Source of the DNA: Bacillota bacterium
GTDB lineage: Bacteria > Bacillota > Peptococcia > Peptococcales > Peptococcaceae
DNA: 6,389 nt
Assembly: GCA_023443145.1 (NCBI GenBank)
Contig: JAEZVS010000100.1
Location: 1 to 6,389 of the forward strand
Direction: 5' to 3'
This document shows positions 1 to 6,026 of the stretch, one piece after another. The notes under the pieces are model-generated. The model saw only the letters and a list, made by a program, of their open reading frames with translations, ran no database searches and was not told the origin of the DNA. The translations under genes were made by a program, and so were the position numbers. The stretch's first letter is position 1. Every line of letters starts with the position of its first letter.

Positions 1-695
1 GTATTTTGGCCGATGACCATCACTATTACAAACTGCGCGACCTGGCCAAAATATTAGAAGGCACGCCTTCGGCCTTTAGCGTTGGCTACAACGAAGCCAC
101 CCGCACCATTGTTCTGACACGGCAAACCGCCGTCCCGGCCGACGGCGCCCATACAGACAACGCAACCGAAAAATCCGGGAAAAAAAGCGACAGCAAAAAA
201 GAAGAGGCGCCCGCTGATGTTGAGAAATCTGTCCGCCCCGTCTCCCGCGACCATTTGGAAAAAACCCTCGCCGCCGGCGAACCGGCACCGGCTGAAGATG
301 CCGCCGCAAAAATCGAAAGCACGTCAAAAGAAGACGCTTCCGCTCCGCAAGAAAATACCGCCGCTGCCGATGAACAACCTTTCCGGCCGCCCATTGAAGC
401 CGGCTTACGCCGCACCGTACTTCCGGTGGATATGACCATCATGTTGGACGGTCTGCCCGTTCATCCGGAAGCCCGGCATTTGGACGGCGCCACCTATGTG
501 AAATTACGGGACTTAAGCGCCGCCTTGGGCTATATCGTCACTTGGAACGATAAAACAGGCATTCGCATCGAGAGCTTGAAGCCCCTTAATATGAGCCTTT
601 TGGATGGGCCCGGCAACCGTCCGAGCGATGCCGAAGCCCCTTTAAACCAAGCAAGCACTGCATCCAACACAGAAAGAGAGGCCCGAAATGGCTAA
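1..695 (+). CDS. Protein with two copper amine oxidase N-terminal-like (stalk) repeats, 5'-truncated by the window edge
   Basis: The reading frame is open from the left edge (first full codon at base 3) to TAA at 693-695, so the true start lies outside. A TTG at base 6 could be read as a start, but it falls inside a conserved domain. Numbering from that codon, residues 7-38 ([11 protein letters not shown], then [13 protein letters not shown]) are the second half of one stalk-type repeat. Residues 143-190 form a complete second repeat: a TIMLDG strand, then [18 protein letters not shown] and IRIES. Between them lie about 100 residues of low-complexity Ala/Glu/Lys/Pro-rich sequence, and a polar tail of about 35 residues follows. 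In Bacillota such repeats usually occur in exported or cell-surface proteins, next to a variable functional domain. No such domain or signal peptide is visible here, because the N-terminus is missing. Enzymatic amine oxidase activity is not implied. The last 8 bases overlap icd, suggesting co-transcription. Family call is good; function unknown. Confidence 0.8.
   Translation, partial: ILADDHHYYKLRDLAKILEGTPSAFSVGYNEATRTIVLTRQTAVPADGAHTDNATEKSGKKSDSKKEEAPADVEKSVRPVSRDHLEKTLAAGEPAPAEDAAAKIESTSKEDASAPQENTAAADEQPFRPPIEAGLRRTVLPVDMTIMLDGLPVHPEARHLDGATYVKLRDLSAALGYIVTWNDKTGIRIESLKPLNMSLLDGPGNRPSDAEAPLNQASTASNTEREARNG
675..681 (+). promoter_or_regulatory. Ribosome binding site of icd, inside the upstream gene
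   Basis: AGAGAGG lies 6 bases before the ATG at 688 and within the last codons of the upstream gene. It supports the 688 start over the in-frame ATG five codons later (residue 6). Translation of icd is probably coupled to the upstream gene. No convincing separate promoter for icd was seen within the upstream gene. Confidence 0.6.
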
Positions 696-1887
696 AATTC
701 CTATGACCACCCCCCTTGTCGAGATGGACGGCGACGAAATGACCCGCATTCTTTGGCAGTGGATCAAAGACAAACTGATTTTACCCTATGTGGATCTGAA
801 AACCGAATACTACGATTTGGGTTTAACCCATCGCGATGACACCGACGACGCCGTCACCTTAGAGGCCGCCGCCGCCATCAAAAAATACGGCGTGGGCGTC
901 AAATGCGCCACCATCACCCCCAACGCCGACCGCGTACAAGAATATCACCTCAAAAAAATGTACAAAAGTCCCAACGGCACCATCCGCGCCGCTTTGGACG
1001 GCACCGTCTTCCGCGCCCCCATTTTGGTGAAAGGCATTGAGCCTTACGTCAAAAACTGGACCACGCCCATCACCGTGGCCCGCCATGCTTATGGCGATGT
1101 GTACAAAAATGCCGAACTCTCCGTAGACGGCCCCGCCAAGGCCGAACTGGTGCTGCATTATGACGACGGACGGGAAGAAAAAGCCGATATTTTCCGCTTT
1201 GAAGGCCCCGGCGTTGTGCAGGGCATGCACAACTTGGAGGCATCCATCCAAAGTTTTGCCCGCGCCGCCATGACCTATGCCTTAGACACCCGCCAAGACC
1301 TGTGGTTTGCCACCAAAGACACCATCTCTAAAATTTACGACCACCGTTTCAAAGACATTTTCCAGGAAATTTTCGACAACGAGTTTAAAACCCGTTTCGA
1401 CGACGCCGGCATCACCTATTTCTACACCCTCATTGACGACGCCATCGCCCGCGTGATTCGCTCCGAAGGCGGCTTCATCTGGGCCTGCAAAAACTACGAC
1501 GGCGACGTCATGAGCGATTTGGTGGCCACCGCCTTCGGCAGTTTGGCCATGATGACCTCCGTTCTCGTATCGCCGGAAGGCTATTACGAATATGAAGCGG
1601 CCCACGGCACCGTTCAGCGCCATTACTATAAACATCTGAACGGCGAAGAAACCTCCACCAACAGTGTGGCCACCATCTTTGCCTGGAGCGCTGCTTTACG
1701 CAAACGAGGCGAACTGGATGGCAACAGCGATCTTGTGCAATTTGCCGGCCGTCTGGAAAAAGCCACCATTGCCACCATTGAAGAAGGCATTATGACCGGC
1801 GATCTGTATTTGCTCTCCACTTTGGAAAAGAAGCAAAAAGTGTCCAGCGAAGCCTTTTTAGATGCCATTGCCCAACGTTTGTCCTAA
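688..1887 (+). CDS. icd: NADP-dependent isocitrate dehydrogenase, eukaryote-like homodimeric type
   Basis: Cytoplasmic enzyme that oxidatively decarboxylates isocitrate to 2-oxoglutarate, reducing NADP+ and using Mg2+ or Mn2+. The 399-residue protein is full length for the type related to human IDH1 and not to E. coli Icd. Early numbering matches human IDH1 exactly. Visible isocitrate-site residues are T77, the SPNGTIR segment with S94, N96 and R100, then R109, R132 (in RHAYGD), Y139 and K210. The metal-binding aspartates are D250, D273 and D277, in LIDD and YDGDVMSD. The HGTVQRH segment (306-312) carries the Arg-His pair (R311, H312) that contacts the NADP 2'-phosphate in this family, so NADP specificity is expected. 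TSTN (322-325) follows. The start is fixed by a ribosome binding site and the family-typical N-terminus. It overlaps the stalk-protein gene by 8 bases and is followed by a hairpin terminator. No citrate synthase or aconitase gene lies in the window. Identification is very secure. Confidence 0.97.
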   Translation: MAKIPMTTPLVEMDGDEMTRILWQWIKDKLILPYVDLKTEYYDLGLTHRDDTDDAVTLEAAAAIKKYGVGVKCATITPNADRVQEYHLKKMYKSPNGTIRAALDGTVFRAPILVKGIEPYVKNWTTPITVARHAYGDVYKNAELSVDGPAKAELVLHYDDGREEKADIFRFEGPGVVQGMHNLEASIQSFARAAMTYALDTRQDLWFATKDTISKIYDHRFKDIFQEIFDNEFKTRFDDAGITYFYTLIDDAIARVIRSEGGFIWACKNYDGDVMSDLVATAFGSLAMMTSVLVSPEGYYEYEAAHGTVQRHYYKHLNGEETSTNSVATIFAWSAALRKRGELDGNSDLVQFAGRLEKATIATIEEGIMTGDLYLLSTLEKKQKVSSEAFLDAIAQRLS

Positions 1888-1939
1888 GTGCCCCCTTGGT
1901 GGGATGTGCTTTTTACGGACGCCGCCATAGAACCATTCA

Positions 1940-1976
1940 CGCCCGAGGATACCGGCCGGTTGCTCTCGGGCGTTTT
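1940..1976 (+). terminator. Probable rho-independent terminator of icd
   Basis: CGCCCGAG (1940-1947) pairs perfectly with CTCGGGCG (1965-1972), and TTTT follows directly at 1973-1976. The 17-base loop contains the self-complementary ACCGGCCGGT, so the exact fold may vary. It lies about 50 bases after the icd stop on the + strand. The T-run is short, which limits confidence. Confidence 0.65.
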
Positions 1977-2000
1977 CTGTAGCGCCCCTTTCTTCTACAC

Positions 2001-2040
2001 AAAAATAAGCGCTGTTGCCGAAAAATCGACAACAGCGCTT
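2001..2040 (-). terminator. Rho-independent terminator of the metal-uptake operon, possibly bidirectional
   Basis: An 11-base perfect inverted repeat pairs AAGCGCTGTTG (2007-2017) with CAACAGCGCTT (2030-2040), and an inner CGA/TCG pairing closes a small AAAA loop. Read on the - strand, the stem is followed by ATTTTT (2006-2001), a typical U-tract. It starts only 3 bases after the znuB stop. Read on the + strand, it is followed by TATTTAT, so it may also back up termination of icd from the opposite side. Confidence 0.8.
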
Positions 2041-2043
2041 TAT

Positions 2044-2847
2044 TTATGCTTGCCGCAGGCGGCTCAAAGCGGTGGCCAAAAGAAAGAACAACAAGTTTAA
2101 AAGCACCACCGTGGCCCCGGCCGGCAAATTCTGATAGTAAGAGAGCATCAACCCCAGCACCATGGCCAAAACGGCGGTAAAGCCCGCCACCGCAACCACG
2201 CCGCGAAAGGTGCGGGCCAGGCGCATGCCGGTGCCGGAAGGAAAAATCACCAACCCGCTGATGAGCAGCGCCCCCACCAATCTCAGTCCCAACACCACCG
2301 TCACCGCGGTGAGGAGAGACAAAAGCAGGCGGTAGCGCCCCACCCGAATGCCCGCCACCTTGGCGAAAGGTTCGTCAAAGGTGATGGCAAAAAGGCTGTG
2401 AAAGGTGAGCACGTAAAGGCCGATCACCAGCAAGGCCAATACAATGGAAATATAAAGGTCGTCTCGGGTGATGGCCAACACACTGCCGAACATATAGCCG
2501 GTAACATCGGCGGTCATGCCTTTGCTCAAGGAGACCACGCTCACACCGAAGGCCATGGCCGACGTGGAAATCATGGCGATGGCCGCGTCGCCTTTCACTT
2601 GAGCATCGTCACTTAAATGAAGCAAGCCGATGGAGGCCAAAGCCACCACAGGCAGAGCCACATAAAGAGGCGCCCATCCGAACGCCAGAGCCACCGCCAT
2701 GGTGCCGAAAGCCACATGAGAAAGACCGTCGCCGATCATGGCAAAACGTTTCAGCACCAAAGGTACACCCAAAAGCGCCGCGCAAAGGGCCACCAAAGAC
2801 CCCACCACAAAGGCGTGGCGCATAAAATCATACTGAAAGATCTGCAT
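2044..2847 (-). CDS. znuB: Zinc/manganese-type ABC transporter permease, ZnuB family
   Basis: Membrane-spanning subunit that forms the metal channel of the ABC importer and pairs with the ATPase encoded just upstream. The 267-residue product is the usual length for the ABC-3 permease family and is mostly hydrophobic, with roughly eight or nine membrane segments (for example residues 12-32, 45-76, 131-149, 174-202, 217-236 and 243-261). Family signatures are GDGLSHVAFG (39-48), GYMFGS (117-122), the coupling-helix-like FDEPFAKVAGI (157-167) and RLVGALLISGLVIFP (189-203). The start at 2847 is chosen because it follows a very strong ribosome binding site and gives the usual N-terminus. An in-frame ATG 17 codons further upstream has neither advantage. 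The gene overlaps znuC by 20 bases, so translational coupling is likely. It is the last gene of the operon, ending at a terminator. Zn2+ as substrate is inferred from the operon; Mn2+ or Fe2+ cannot be excluded. Confidence 0.93.
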   Translation of the reverse strand: MQIFQYDFMRHAFVVGSLVALCAALLGVPLVLKRFAMIGDGLSHVAFGTMAVALAFGWAPLYVALPVVALASIGLLHLSDDAQVKGDAAIAMISTSAMAFGVSVVSLSKGMTADVTGYMFGSVLAITRDDLYISIVLALLVIGLYVLTFHSLFAITFDEPFAKVAGIRVGRYRLLLSLLTAVTVVLGLRLVGALLISGLVIFPSGTGMRLARTFRGVVAVAGFTAVLAMVLGLMLSYYQNLPAGATVVLLNLLFFLLATALSRLRQA

Positions 2848-3532
2848 GGCCCCCTCCTTCCTCGCGGAGACGGCGTCCATAGGCGGCACGGTCGCCAAAA
2901 AAACTCATTTGGCCGTGGCTCATCACCAGCACGTGGGTGGCATAGTCGCGCACCGCCGCCAAATCGTGCGAGATGGTGACGATCGTCACCCCTTCTTGCC
3001 GGTTGAGTTGGGCCAACAGCCGGTAGAGCTCCTGCTCCGCAGCAGGATCCAGCCCGGCGGTGGGCTCGTCCAAAAAGAGCAGGCGCTCGCTAGCGGTTAG
3101 GGCGCGGGCCAAGAGCACCCGCTGGCGCTGGCCGCCGGAAAGGGTTTGGAAAGGACGATCCGCCAGCGGCAACATATCCAACCGCGCCAAACTCTTTTCC
3201 ACCAGACGCTTATCGGCAGCGGTATACACCGCAAAAAGGGGCTTGCGGTTTAACAAACCGCTGGCGACCACCTCCCGCACCGAAGCGGGAAAATGAGGCT
3301 GAATGCTGTCGCTTTGGGGCAAATAGCCCACCCGCCCGTCGCCGCCTACATACACCTGCCCGCTCAATGGAGAAAGCAATCCTAAAAGCCCTTTAAAAAG
3401 AGTGGTTTTGCCGGAACCGTTGTGGCCGATGATTGCCAAATAACTGCCTTCATCGATGGCAAAGCTCACATCCTGCACCACCGGCACCGGACCATACGCA
3501 AGGTTTAGATGTTCACACGAAAGAACCCGCAT
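2828..3532 (-). CDS. znuC: Zinc/manganese-type ABC transporter ATP-binding protein, ZnuC family
   Basis: Cytoplasmic ATPase that powers metal import through the ZnuB permease. The 234-residue single-domain protein has all the expected nucleotide-binding motifs in order: Walker A GHNGSGKTT (36-44), Q-loop YLPQ (Q73), signature LSGGQRQRV (131-139), Walker B LLFLDEP (151-157) with catalytic E156, D-loop AGLD (159-162), and the switch histidine H189 in SHD. YLPQ followed by a polar, aromatic-containing stretch is typical of the metal-type (ZnuC/MntB/TroB) branch. The start at 3532 is preceded by AAGGA at a 9-base spacing. It lies 12 bp after the znuA stop and overlaps znuB, placing it firmly in the operon. 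The C-terminus is short and charged, without an extra regulatory domain. No key residue is missing, so it should be active. Confidence 0.95.
   Translation of the reverse strand: MRVLSCEHLNLAYGPVPVVQDVSFAIDEGSYLAIIGHNGSGKTTLFKGLLGLLSPLSGQVYVGGDGRVGYLPQSDSIQPHFPASVREVVASGLLNRKPLFAVYTAADKRLVEKSLARLDMLPLADRPFQTLSGGQRQRVLLARALTASERLLFLDEPTAGLDPAAEQELYRLLAQLNRQEGVTIVTISHDLAAVRDYATHVLVMSHGQMSFFGDRAAYGRRLREEGGGHADLSV
2850..2861 (-). promoter_or_regulatory. Strong ribosome binding site that fixes the znuB start
   Basis: On the - strand GGAAGGAGGGGG ends two bases before the ATG at 2847-2845. It sits inside the 3' end of znuC. Its strength and spacing argue for the 2847 start rather than the longer frame opening at 2898. 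Confidence 0.7.
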
Positions 3533-3544
3533 GTGCCGACATCC

Positions 3545-4606
3545 TTAGTTCAGGCCTTTTTCAAGGGCTTTGATGTTGTCTTCCATCACAGCCAGATAGG
3601 TTTTGTGGTTTTTCATGTCTTCTTGCGTCATGGTGTGCACCGCATCCAACATCATGGTTTCGGCGCCGGCTGATTCGGCCAGTTTGGTGGCCAGCTTCGG
3701 TTCCGAAATCTCGGTGTAATAGACCACCGGAATGTGGTTGGCTTTCATGTAATCCACCAGTTGGGCCATGCGGCGGGCGCTGCCTTCGGCATGTTCTTCG
3801 TACGAATCGTAAATGGAAGCATAGCGCAGGCCATAATCACGGGCAAAATAGGCAAAGGGGAATTCGTCGGCCACCACAATGGTTTTGCGTTTGGCCCCGT
3901 CAATCATCTTACGATATTTCTCGTCTAAAGTTTGGAGTTTTTCTTTATAGCTTTTTGCATTCGCTTCATAAATGGATGCGTTGGTTTTATCTTGAGCCGC
4001 CAAGGTTTTGGCAATGGTATCGGTCATGATTTGTGCATTTTTCAGACTGGTCCAGATGTGCGGGTCGGCCCCGTGATGATGGTGATGGTGGCCTTCCGCT
4101 TCTTCATGCTCATGAGCTTCGCCTTCGTGTTCGTGGGCTTCGCCCTCGTGCTCATGGGTGTCGCCTTCATCTTCATGGGCATCGCCGTCATTTTCGGCCA
4201 TCACGTTTAAATCTTTGGGCAGATTTCTGTCAATGCCATCTGAAAGCGCCACCAACACCGGCTTTTTGGCATCGCCAATCTGCTCTTGCACCTTTTCAAT
4301 CCAAGGTTCCATCTCTTTATCCGTATAAAAGAGCACATCCGCATCTTTAATTTTGGCCATGTCTTCCGGTTTGAATTCATAGGTGTGGGCATCGGCGCCG
4401 GGCGGCAGCAAAAGACTGACCTCCGCTTTATCGCCGGCCACTTCCCGAGCCATGTCGTAATCGGGGAAGATGGTGGCCACCACTTTCAACTTGTTGTGTG
4501 CTTCCGGTTCCGCCTTTTTCTGTTGCGCCTGACCGCCACAGCCCGCCAGGGTGCCCAGAGCAAAGAGGGTGAGGGCGGTGGTGGCCATGAGTTTTTTCAG
4601 TTGCAT
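3545..4606 (-). CDS. znuA: Zinc-type ABC transporter substrate-binding lipoprotein with His-rich loop, ZnuA/AdcA-like
   Basis: Extracellular lipoprotein that captures a divalent metal, most likely Zn2+, and hands it to ZnuBC. The 353-residue precursor has a short basic N-terminus, a hydrophobic core and the lipobox LAGC (20-23), predicting acylation at C23. The cluster A-I metal-binding fold follows: VVATIFPDYD (42-51), PPGADAHTYE (68-77) with probable ligand H74, a His/Glu/Asp-rich loop (about 140-178) with four heptad repeats and six consecutive histidines, then DPHIW (181-185) with probable ligand H183. The second lobe contains VADEFPFAYFARDYGL (245-260) and LDAVHTM (320-326). The classical ZnuA third histidine is not present at its usual place: E248 occupies that region, and H324 may serve instead, as in clostridial relatives with a similar motif. 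The start is supported by AAAGGAGA about 6 bases upstream. It is the second gene of the operon, 11 bp after the regulator gene. The metal assignment is inferred. Confidence 0.92.
   Translation of the reverse strand: MQLKKLMATTALTLFALGTLAGCGGQAQQKKAEPEAHNKLKVVATIFPDYDMAREVAGDKAEVSLLLPPGADAHTYEFKPEDMAKIKDADVLFYTDKEMEPWIEKVQEQIGDAKKPVLVALSDGIDRNLPKDLNVMAENDGDAHEDEGDTHEHEGEAHEHEGEAHEHEEAEGHHHHHHGADPHIWTSLKNAQIMTDTIAKTLAAQDKTNASIYEANAKSYKEKLQTLDEKYRKMIDGAKRKTIVVADEFPFAYFARDYGLRYASIYDSYEEHAEGSARRMAQLVDYMKANHIPVVYYTEISEPKLATKLAESAGAETMMLDAVHTMTQEDMKNHKTYLAVMEDNIKALEKGLN
4103..4186 (-). repeat. Tandem 21-base repeat encoding acidic His-rich heptads in the metal-binding protein
   Basis: Four adjacent 21-base units encode GDAHEDE, GDTHEHE, GEAHEHE and GEAHEHE (residues 141-168). 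Each has one or two histidines next to acidic residues. The two units nearest the gene's 3' side encode identical heptads. A run of six histidine codons (4073-4090) follows closely. His-rich loops in ZnuA-type proteins are thought to sequester or funnel zinc. The repeat structure suggests growth by unit duplication. Confidence 0.85.
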
Positions 4607-4617
4607 ATTCGTCTCCT

Positions 4618-5043
4618 TTACTTGTCATTTTTGTTTTGTTCCAAATCGCATTCGGCGCAGCAACCGCTGAACACCAAATGGGTTTCGTCGGGAATAAACT
4701 GGTGGTGTTCTTCCAAATGACTGTACAGCATATTCATCTGGGAACATTTAAGATTGGTGGTTTTTCTGCAATAGTTGCAATAAAGCACCAAAGTAGAGTG
4801 ATCGCTTTGATACACATAAGCCGTAGCGGTAGACTTGGCATGGGGGGCGATCACACAATGAATGACGCCCTCTTTCAACAAATGCTTCAACTGACGATAA
4901 AGTGTGGCCTGCGCAATGGGATGACCATTTTCTTTCAGCGCTTCAGCCAGTGCTTGTGCGGTAATGCGTTCTCCTTCGTGGGCGGCGAACCAGGCCACAA
5001 TGGCTTCTCGATTGTTGGTTTGATATTGTCCTCGGGCAGTCAT
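4618..5043 (-). CDS. zur: Fur-family metal-responsive transcriptional repressor, probably Zur
   Basis: DNA-binding repressor that senses a divalent metal, here probably Zn2+, and controls the transporter genes downstream. The 141-residue protein has normal Fur length: an N-terminal winged helix with recognition helix AQATLYRQLKHLLKEG (44-59), then a dimerisation domain. Structural zinc cysteines are visible as CNYC (89-92) and CAEC (129-132, with an extra C128). The conserved C-terminal histidine region is EEHHQF (111-116). The usual His-rich sensing motif just before the first Cys pair (HHxHxxC type) is reduced to H82, with S, T and V at the other positions, so the sensing site must differ from textbook Fur; H62, C63, H68 and C100 are candidates. 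It is the first gene of the zur-znuACB operon, with a strong ribosome binding site (AAAGGAGG) and a Fur-type operator in its promoter, which suggests autoregulation. Family membership is secure; Zur rather than Fur or PerR is inferred from context. Confidence 0.88.
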   Translation of the reverse strand: MTARGQYQTNNREAIVAWFAAHEGERITAQALAEALKENGHPIAQATLYRQLKHLLKEGVIHCVIAPHAKSTATAYVYQSDHSTLVLYCNYCRKTTNLKCSQMNMLYSHLEEHHQFIPDETHLVFSGCCAECDLEQNKNDK

Positions 5044-5065
5044 AAGGAGCCTCCTTTCAATAAAT

Positions 5066-5080
5066 TGATAATTATTCTCA
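5066..5080. promoter_or_regulatory. Fur/Zur-type operator (7-1-7 inverted repeat)
   Basis: TGATAATTATTCTCA has arms TGATAAT and ATTCTCA around a central T and matches the Fur-type consensus TGATAATnATTATCA at all but one arm position. It lies about 23 bp upstream of the regulator's ATG, touching the -10 element and covering the expected transcription start. Binding there should block RNA polymerase. The regulator encoded immediately downstream is the likely ligand, but a separate Fur protein could also use it. Confidence 0.8.
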
Positions 5081-5108
5081 TAATAGTTCAGCGCTTCGCT
5101 CTTGTCAA
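5080..5108 (-). promoter_or_regulatory. Sigma-A-type promoter of the zur-znuACB operon
   Basis: On the - strand a perfect -35 TTGACA (5108-5103) is separated by exactly 17 bases from -10 TATTAT (5085-5080). Transcription should begin near 5073, inside the Fur-type operator. This leaves a leader of about 30 bases containing only the ribosome binding site. It is the one clear promoter found in the window, and the tight spacing of the downstream genes suggests it serves all four. Confidence 0.82.
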
Positions 5109-5139
5109 GGTTGGTCTTTGCTATGAATCATTTTTTTCT

Positions 5140-5162
5140 AAAAAAAGCCGGCCTATGGCCGG
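5140..5162 (-). terminator. Rho-independent terminator of rsmI
   Basis: On the - strand CCGGCC (5162-5157), an ATA loop and GGCCGG (5153-5148) form a six-pair GC hairpin, followed by C and seven Ts (5146-5140). It lies about 35 bases after the rsmI stop and about 30 bases before the -35 of the next promoter, so it insulates the metal operon from upstream transcription. Confidence 0.85.
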
Positions 5163-5195
5163 TCAATAAATCTACATTATAATATGAAGGTTTTT

Positions 5196-6017
5196 TTATG
5201 CATGGGCAATAAGGGCTTGATAAATATCTCGCCGGCTCACACCGGGAAAGGCTTCCGCTGCAGATTTCGCCGCTTCTTTGGTGTGCATGCCCGCGCGGAC
5301 GAGGGTACGGGCATAAGCCACCGCCGCTTCCGGAGAAGGGGCAGCTTCGTCGCGACCGGCCAGAACCAGCACAAATTCGCCGCGGGGGGCCGCTTCCTGA
5401 AAGTGGGCCAACAGCTCGGCGGCTGTTCCCGTCTGCACCTCTTCAAACTTTTTGGTGAGCTCCCGACAAACACTTAACGAACGATCGCCCACCGCCGCAG
5501 CCAAATCCGCCAGCGTATCCAAAAGACGATGGGGCGCTTCGTAAAAAACGACGGTACGCCGTTCCTCTGCCGCCTCTTCCAAACGCAGGCGGCGTTCCTT
5601 GCCCGAGCGGGGCAGAAAGCCTTCAAACACAAAGCGCGACGCATCCTGACCGGAGAGCACCAGCGCGGTGAGCGCCGCCGACGGGCCGGGCAGCACCGTT
5701 ACCGTTGCACCGGCCGCCCGCGCCTCCTGCAGAAGATCTCCTCCGGGATCGGAGATGGCCGGCATGCCCGCATCGGTGATCAAGGCCACATCGCCCACCT
5801 CACGCAGATGTTCCAGAATGCGGTTTTTGGCTTGATGCTTGTTGTGCTCGTGGTAAGAAATCAGCGGTTTTTCAATATGATAATGGTTGAGCAATTTGCG
5901 GGATTGGCGGGTGTCTTCGCAGGCGATGAGACGCACCTCTTCTAAAATGCGAAGCACCCGAAGGGTGATGTCTTCCAAATTGCCGATGGGTGTGGCGCAA
6001 AGATAGAGGGTATACAT
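5196..6017 (-). CDS. rsmI: 16S rRNA (cytidine(1402)-2'-O)-methyltransferase RsmI
   Basis: Cytoplasmic enzyme that uses S-adenosylmethionine to 2'-O-methylate C1402 of 16S rRNA in the decoding centre. The 273-residue protein is near the usual length. It has the tetrapyrrole-methylase fold seen in this family: LYLCATPIGNLEDITLR (4-20), ACEDTRQSRKLL (32-43), the SAM-site segment TDAGMPAISDPG (81-92), LPGPSA (109-114), FYEAPHRL (158-165) and CRELTKKFEE (184-193). A helical C-terminal extension (about 243-273) with KEAAKSAAEAF and GVSRRDIYQAL is typical of the longer bacterial members. The ATG at 6017 follows AAGGAG with a six-base spacer. The gene begins 9 bp after the upstream methyltransferase gene, and its ribosome binding site runs up to that gene's stop codon, so the two are probably translationally coupled. 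It ends at a strong terminator. Methylase genes are paired this way in many Bacillota. Confidence 0.96.
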   Translation of the reverse strand: MYTLYLCATPIGNLEDITLRVLRILEEVRLIACEDTRQSRKLLNHYHIEKPLISYHEHNKHQAKNRILEHLREVGDVALITDAGMPAISDPGGDLLQEARAAGATVTVLPGPSAALTALVLSGQDASRFVFEGFLPRSGKERRLRLEEAAEERRTVVFYEAPHRLLDTLADLAAAVGDRSLSVCRELTKKFEEVQTGTAAELLAHFQEAAPRGEFVLVLAGRDEAAPSPEAAVAYARTLVRAGMHTKEAAKSAAEAFPGVSRRDIYQALIAHA

Positions 6018-6026
6018 AAAAACTCC

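Larger units (their letters stand above)
1888..2043. other. Convergent intergenic region between icd and znuB
   Basis: This stretch separates two convergent transcription units. It holds the two hairpin terminators and no believable gene. A 70-codon frame opens with GTG at 1888, directly after the icd stop. It reads through both hairpins and into the end of znuB, has no ribosome binding site of its own, and shows no recognisable domain. Confidence 0.7.

Noticed and set aside
86..442. 118-residue - strand frame opposite the stalk gene
   Set aside because: The low-complexity, GC-biased linker keeps several frames open by chance; only the + strand frame carries conserved domains.
1888..2100. 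70-codon + strand frame starting with GTG right after icd
   Set aside because: It has no ribosome binding site, crosses two hairpin terminators, runs into the 3' end of znuB on the other strand and shows no family features.
2848..2898. Longer version of znuB starting at 2898
   Set aside because: It would add 17 residues within znuC and lacks the strong ribosome binding site that precedes the ATG at 2847; the shorter protein has the normal family N-terminus.
4073..4090. Six-histidine run as a possible cloning-vector tag
   Set aside because: It is internal to the protein, within a natural His-rich loop of a zinc-binding lipoprotein, and is encoded by mixed CAC and CAT codons.
3932..4210. Hydrophobic, repetitive 92-residue + strand frame opposite znuA
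   Set aside because: It is the antisense of the His/Glu-rich repeat: GAA, GAG and CAT codons read as Phe, Leu and Met on the other strand, giving a false membrane-like protein.
5041..5053. Palindrome AAGGAGCCTCCTT at the start of the Fur-family gene
   Set aside because: It is explained by the ribosome binding site and start codon region; there is no independent sign of a regulatory site.
5090..5100. Small inverted repeat AGCG/CGCT in the promoter spacer
   Set aside because: Only four base pairs around a three-base loop, between -35 and -10; too short to call an operator next to the much better Fur-type box.
4636..5169. 177-residue + strand frame opposite the Fur-family gene
   Set aside because: It covers a clear Fur-family gene in antisense, runs across the promoter and operator and into the rsmI terminator, and has no ribosome binding site or recognisable domain.
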